Below, in pieces: positions 60,139 through 64,000 of a DNA stretch of 64,000 nucleotides. The stretch is taken from assembly GCF_947503465.1 (NCBI RefSeq), contig NZ_CANNDN010000001.1:992001-1056000 (forward strand), written 5' to 3'. A program made the translations under genes and the position numbers. The stretch is from an uncultured Tateyamaria sp. GTDB lineage: Bacteria > Pseudomonadota > Alphaproteobacteria > Rhodobacterales > Rhodobacteraceae. The first letter of the stretch is position 1. Each line of letters starts with the position of its first letter. The notes beneath the pieces were generated by a model. That model was not told the origin of the DNA. It did not search any database and saw nothing but the letters and a program-made list of their open reading frames with translations.

Positions 60139-60345
60139 CTATTGGGACACGGGCTGCGCCACCTTGTCCTCGATCGGGGTCGCGTCCGGGCGCGGGACTG
60201 CCGCCTTGGGCGCGCACAGCTTCATAAAGCCGCAGAACATCCCGTCTTCGGGATAGGTAGAGGGCACCTCGGCAGGCATGGTTTGCGCCTGGGCCTGGCC
60301 AAAGCTGGCCACAACAATTGCAAGGGTCAAGGCAAGTTCACGCAT
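60139..60345 (-). CDS. Small secreted protein
   Basis: A 68-residue protein with a signal peptide (about 1-20, ALTLAIVVASFGQAQA) and a short mature part containing two Cys (FCGFMKLCAP) that could form a disulfide. AAAGGAG precedes the ATG at 60345. No family recognised. Confidence 0.6.
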   Translation of the reverse strand: MRELALTLAIVVASFGQAQAQTMPAEVPSTYPEDGMFCGFMKLCAPKAAVPRPDATPIEDKVAQPVSQ

Positions 60346-60422
60346 GGGACATCTCCTTTGGCTGCTATGTCTGCCCCAGGAGATGTCCCCGGCCCGCCGC
60401 AGATGCGCGCCGGGTTTGAAAA

Positions 60423-61487
60423 TCAGTGCAGATTTGCCGGGATCGGCGATGATCCTTCGGAATCGGTGCAGCCCTCCGACAGCGCGTCGCGGCGAAATTC
60501 CGTCGGGCTGCATTCCATTTCGGCCCGAAAGGCCCGGTTGAACGGGCCCATCGACGCAAAGCCGACCTCGTAGGCAATCTCGAGCATGGTCGTATGCATG
60601 TGCGCCGGGTCCCGCAGCATGTCACAGGCCGCATCGATGCGCGCGCGGTTGATGAAGCTGGAAAAGTTGCGGTGTCCCAGCCCGCGGTTGATCGCGCGGC
60701 GCAACCGGTGCTCGGGCACCGCCAGCCGGGCCGCCAATGCGCCGATGGTCAGCCCCTCTTCCCGCCAGATGCCCGCCGACATCGCAGCCGTGATCCGCCC
60801 GATCAGCGCGGTATCCGGCCCCTCGCCCCCGGACATGGCCGGTGCGGGCGTCTCCCCCGTCTCGCCCGGCCACAGGCTTGCATCCGGGCGCAGCAACCAG
60901 ATGGCGAAGGCCACGCACACGACAAAGGCGCCCGAGGATTGCAGCAGCGCCAGCACCAGGGAACCTTGCTGCAACAGCCCGACGGCCTGCGCGCCGGTCA
61001 ACACAAAGGCCAGACCGGCAATTGCCACGGCAAAGGCCGGGCGCGCGCGGCATCTGCATTCCACCAGATCATCCCGCGCCGTCCACAGCGACAGGACCAC
61101 AAGCGCGCCATACAGCGCCACGGCGACGGTGCTGCACACGGGCAGCGTGCCCGGCGACATCAGCTCGACGTAAAACAGGCCCGACGCCACCAGGCCCGCC
61201 CCGATCCACGGCCACCGCCACGTGGGTCCGTCCAGAAAGATGCTGACGATAAACCAGGTCATCGCCACCGGCGTCAGCGCGGTCAGCAACAACAGGTTGT
61301 TCAAGACAAGTGTCGGCACCCCCAGTGGCAACGCGGTCTGCGTGACCAGCAGCGACGCCTTGGTCACCGCGATGGCCATCGCGGACAACCGCCCCTCCAG
61401 CCCGATGGGCGCGCGCCACAGCAACAGCGCCAGTAGAAACAGCAGCGTAATCGCCCCGCCGCGCAATGCCAGGTCCAGATACATCAT
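60423..61487 (-). CDS. Membrane-anchored AraC-type regulator
   Basis: A 354-residue protein: seven hydrophobic segments in residues 1-205 and a cytoplasmic AraC-type helix-turn-helix domain in about 235-340 (LTIGALAARLAVPEHRLRRAI and MLEIAYEVGFASMGPFNRAF). An integral-membrane sensor directly joined to DNA-binding, like the few membrane AraC proteins described. Signal unknown. Upstream of it to 61595 is a non-coding gap. Confidence 0.88.
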   Translation of the reverse strand: MMYLDLALRGGAITLLFLLALLLWRAPIGLEGRLSAMAIAVTKASLLVTQTALPLGVPTLVLNNLLLLTALTPVAMTWFIVSIFLDGPTWRWPWIGAGLVASGLFYVELMSPGTLPVCSTVAVALYGALVVLSLWTARDDLVECRCRARPAFAVAIAGLAFVLTGAQAVGLLQQGSLVLALLQSSGAFVVCVAFAIWLLRPDASLWPGETGETPAPAMSGGEGPDTALIGRITAAMSAGIWREEGLTIGALAARLAVPEHRLRRAINRGLGHRNFSSFINRARIDAACDMLRDPAHMHTTMLEIAYEVGFASMGPFNRAFRAEMECSPTEFRRDALSEGCTDSEGSSPIPANLH

Positions 61488-61595
61488 GGCCGGTCCCTCC
61501 TGATCCGAAAACAGCCCTACGCAATCCTAGCGCCGCCAGACCGGTGCAGCGCACCGATTTCTGAAAAAGGCGCGTCGATTCCTGAAATCAGGCGG

Positions 61596-61865
61596 TCACT
61601 TCAACTGGCTGTCCTTCGATCCCCGCCGGTTGATGCCGCCCCGCGCCTTGTACGCGGCGTCCCGCTCGGCCACGCATTCAACGCACAGTTTCACCCCCGG
61701 CACGGCCCTGCGGCGCGCCTCGGGAATCGGCTCTTCGCATTCGGCGCAATGGGTCAGGCTCTCGCCCACGAGGGCCTTGCGGGCCCGCATCCGCGCCAGC
61801 TTATCCGAGATCGACGCCTCGATCTGTTCGGACACCGCGCCATCCTTTGCCCAACCTCCAGCCAT
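61596..61865 (-). CDS. DksA/TraR-family C4 zinc-finger protein (YbiI-like)
   Basis: An 89-residue protein with a helical start and a DksA-type zinc finger, CAECEEPIPEARRRAVPG then CVECV (C4). Too short to have the coiled coil of DksA, so it is YbiI/TraR-like. ATG 61865 has AAGGAG seven bases upstream, better than the ATG at 61871. Confidence 0.88.
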   Translation of the reverse strand: MAGGWAKDGAVSEQIEASISDKLARMRARKALVGESLTHCAECEEPIPEARRRAVPGVKLCVECVAERDAAYKARGGINRRGSKDSQLK

Positions 61866-61912
61866 GTTCATGCTCCTTCATCTTGCAAGGAAAACTCTTC
61901 CCGAAGGGCCGA

Positions 61913-62896
61913 TCAGCCTGCCGCCGCACCGCCCGCCCTGGCAAAGACGGCATCGATCACCGCCTGCGTGCCGCGCGCGTCCTCAAGCTGCCAGGGATAG
62001 GACCCGCCCGACCTCAGATGCTGCGAAAACGCCTCGACCTGTAACACATAATGGTTTGCACCGGGAAACCGTTCCTCGATCACGCGCATGCCCTTGTGGA
62101 TCTCCAACCGGGCTGTGGCGAAGACGCCCGGGTTGAACGGCGCGGTCAACGTCATCACCCCCGCATCGCCGACAAACGTCATCTTCTGACATGGATGCAT
62201 CCGCATCGCATTGACCCAATGGGCCGAGAAGCCGGGAAACCGGGCCGACACACGTGCCACGACATCAACCCCGTTTTCGAAGTCGACATCCGCATGGGTG
62301 ATCGCGTCCGGCTCTTGACCGGTGAGCCACCGTGTGGCGCCGTAGGTATAGACCCCGATATCGGGAATGCCGCCGCCGCCCGTTTCCGGCCGGTTGCGCA
62401 CGTTGCCGGGATCGGCGGCGTTGTCATAGGCGAACAAGCCATCCACATGACGCAATGTGCCAATCGCCCCGTCCTGGTACAGCGCCCTGGCCCTTTGCCA
62501 TTGGGGGTGGTGCACGATCATGTAGGCTTCGGTCGCGAACAGGCCGCTGCTGTCGCGCGCGTCGATCAGCGCCTCATATTCCGCAGCGGCCATAGCCATC
62601 GGTTTTTCGCACAGGACATGCTTGCCCGCCGCCAGCGCCCTCAGCGACCACTCGACATGCAGATGGTTCGGCAGCGGGATATAGACCGCCTCAATCGCCG
62701 GATCGGCCAACAGCGCATCATAATCGTCATAGACAGTCAGGTCCGGGCAGACGGCCTGAAACTGGGCGGCCTTGTCGGCGCTGGACGTGGCAAGCCCCGC
62801 CAGCCGCGCCCCTGCCGCCGCGTGGATGGCCGGGCCCATATGTTCGCGCGCGAACTTGCCCGCGCCCAGAATACCCCAATTGACCGGATCAGCCAT
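61913..62896 (-). CDS. Gfo/Idh/MocA-family oxidoreductase
   Basis: A 327-residue NAD(P)-dependent sugar or inositol dehydrogenase-like enzyme. Rossmann start WGILGAGKFARE, CEKPMAMA (the EKP motif, catalytic Lys) and a C-terminal beta domain with GGGIPDIGVYTYGA. Substrate unknown. GGGGGA precedes ATG 62896. Divergent from the dipeptidase gene. Confidence 0.92.
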   Translation of the reverse strand: MADPVNWGILGAGKFAREHMGPAIHAAAGARLAGLATSSADKAAQFQAVCPDLTVYDDYDALLADPAIEAVYIPLPNHLHVEWSLRALAAGKHVLCEKPMAMAAAEYEALIDARDSSGLFATEAYMIVHHPQWQRARALYQDGAIGTLRHVDGLFAYDNAADPGNVRNRPETGGGGIPDIGVYTYGATRWLTGQEPDAITHADVDFENGVDVVARVSARFPGFSAHWVNAMRMHPCQKMTFVGDAGVMTLTAPFNPGVFATARLEIHKGMRVIEERFPGANHYVLQVEAFSQHLRSGGSYPWQLEDARGTQAVIDAVFARAGGAAAG

Positions 62897-63042
62897 CAAA
62901 CATCCCCCCGTTTCGGTTGCGTGTTGGCGCCACCTTATCGGCCCCGCATGTGGTGGCAAGTTCCGGCCTGCCGTACCGTCATGCTGGCCTGATGACATCT
63001 GGCCCGCTTACGATCAGGGCAACGCATGGGCGGGAGGGCAAG

Positions 63043-64000
63043 ATGAGAGCGATCAAACGGGGACTTCTGGGGCTGTTGGCCCTGCTGGTGGTGGCGGTTG
63101 GCCTTTTTCTGACCTTCGCGCCCGGCTTTGTCGAACGCGGGCGCAATGCGGTCGTGCCACATGCGCCCTACCCCGTCTCGGACACCGCGCAGGCGCTGCA
63201 TGACACGTTGATCGTCGGGGATTGGCATGCCGACAGCCTGTTGTGGAAGCGGGACATCAGCACCCGCGCCGACCGGGGGCATGTGGACGTGCCCCGCCTG
63301 ATCGAAGGCGGTGTGGCCCTGCAGGTCTTTGCCGCAGTGACAAAATCGCCGGCGGGCCAGAATTATGAAACCAACTCGGCCGAGGCGTTTGACAACATCA
63401 CACCCTTGGCCATCGGGCAGCTGTGGCCGCCGCGCACCTGGGGGTCACTGGCAGAGCGGGCCATTTATCAGGCCGAACGCCTGCACAGGGTGGCCGCGCG
63501 TGTGCCGGACCGGTTGACGGTGATCACATCGCGGGCCGAACTGGATGCCCATCTGGCGGCACGCGCCAATGGCAGTGGTGCCGTTGGCGGACTTCTGGGG
63601 ATCGAAGGGGCGCATGCGCTGGAAGGCGACATGGCCAACCTGGACCGGCTGCAGGCCGCAGGGCATCGCATCATTGGCCTGCAACATTTTTTCGACAACG
63701 AACTGGGCGGATCGCTGCACGGCACCCGCGACATGGGGCTGACGCCGTTCGGGCGCGAGGTTGTGGCAGAGATTGACGCCCGCGGCATGGTGCTGGACCT
63801 GGCACATTCGAGCCCCGCCGTGGCGCGCGACGTGCTTGAGGTGACCGACATGCCCGTTATCGTCAGCCATACCGGCCTGCACGGGTTTTGCCCCGTAACG
63901 CGCAATTTCGAGGACGACATCATGACGGCCGTCGCCAGCACCGGCGGCGTTATCGGGCTGGGCTATTGGGGCGACATCCTGTGCCGCGACGCCACGCCCG
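63043..64000 (+). CDS. Membrane dipeptidase, M19 family (partial)
   Basis: N-terminal 319 residues of a renal-dipeptidase-type enzyme, cut by the right edge. A membrane anchor at 6-26 is followed by the zinc His-x-Asp (H62, D64 in GDWHADSLLW), the bridging Glu in GIEGAHAL and His regions in LAHSSPAVARDVL and VSHTGLHG. It hydrolyses dipeptides, including some D-amino-acid-containing ones. GGGAGGG precedes ATG 63043. Confidence 0.94.
   Translation, partial: MRAIKRGLLGLLALLVVAVGLFLTFAPGFVERGRNAVVPHAPYPVSDTAQALHDTLIVGDWHADSLLWKRDISTRADRGHVDVPRLIEGGVALQVFAAVTKSPAGQNYETNSAEAFDNITPLAIGQLWPPRTWGSLAERAIYQAERLHRVAARVPDRLTVITSRAELDAHLAARANGSGAVGGLLGIEGAHALEGDMANLDRLQAAGHRIIGLQHFFDNELGGSLHGTRDMGLTPFGREVVAEIDARGMVLDLAHSSPAVARDVLEVTDMPVIVSHTGLHGFCPVTRNFEDDIMTAVASTGGVIGLGYWGDILCRDATP

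Overview
The window comes from a GC-rich alphaproteobacterium of the Roseobacter/Rhodobacteraceae group, very probably an aerobic anoxygenic phototroph. The grounds are an LH2 antenna operon (pucB-pucA-pucC) with two PpsR/CrtJ-type TGT-N12-ACA sites, a DUF1127 gene followed by CUCCUCCC 'cuckoo' (CcsR-type) sRNAs as in Rhodobacter sphaeroides, a GTTC-N7-GTTC SOS box, an ECF41 sigma factor, a BLUF photoreceptor and housekeeping genes with typical Rhodobacterales synteny. Coding density is high, short ATGA/TGATG overlaps are frequent, and no insertion sequence, prophage or CRISPR array is visible.

Layout. 1-3 kb: partial Mrp/ApbC ATPase, DUF1127 gene plus a three-unit CcsR-type sRNA array ending in a terminator, then an AhpD-like/ECF41 sigma pair behind a consensus ECF41 promoter. 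3-7 kb: UvrD/PcrA helicase with a LexA box, FMN alpha-hydroxy-acid dehydrogenase, BLUF protein. 7-16 kb: pyruvate carboxylase, lipase, phosphotransferase, YqhA, MFS transporter, and small NTF2, VOC and YHYH proteins. 16-18.8 kb: tRNA-Gly, Tat-exported MBL hydrolase, AraC regulator, stand-alone RAM domain protein. 18.9-23.3 kb: histidine biosynthesis (hisB-hisH on +; hisA, hisF-hisE on -), with a DUF302 gene, a small membrane protein and a 40-bp tandem hairpin repeat in between. 23.4-26.3 kb: tandem DUF2147 genes, CoA-binding protein, a possible sRNA, a zinc-ribbon gene coupled to rlmB, tRNA-Tyr. 26.5-29.4 kb: the puc operon. 29.7-32.8 kb: glycine betaine/proline uptake (proX-proW-proV). 33-35.5 kb: an overlapping four-gene membrane operon centred on a ferric-reductase/Rieske fusion. 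35.5-42 kb: glycosyltransferase-like protein, metY, SIMPL protein, and an 861-aa protein that looks like PilM- and PilP/GspC-type modules joined in one chain. 42-48 kb: hpd with a divergent Lrp regulator, a KefB/C-type antiporter, a 3 x 94-bp tandem repeat, cobT/cobS. 48-53 kb: carD, fdxA, S4 protein and Suv3-like helicase, then a TPR protein. 53-58 kb: SCP2 protein, alpha/beta hydrolase, ligase-associated exonuclease plus ATP-dependent DNA ligase, amidohydrolase. 58-64 kb: PepF-type oligopeptidase, a membrane-anchored AraC regulator, a DksA-like zinc finger, Gfo/Idh/MocA oxidoreductase, and a partial membrane dipeptidase.

How genes work together. Stress control is prominent: CcsR-type sRNAs with a DUF1127 protein, an ECF41 sigma factor that probably drives its own operon, SOS-controlled helicase, BLUF and CarD. 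PucC assembles the PucBA antenna, with a stem-loop separating pucBA from pucC. ProXWV forms a betaine/proline importer with a similar stem-loop after the binding-protein gene. The Rieske/haem-b operon looks like an undescribed membrane electron-transfer unit and, with the sRNA array and the 861-aa fusion, is the most promising material for follow-up.
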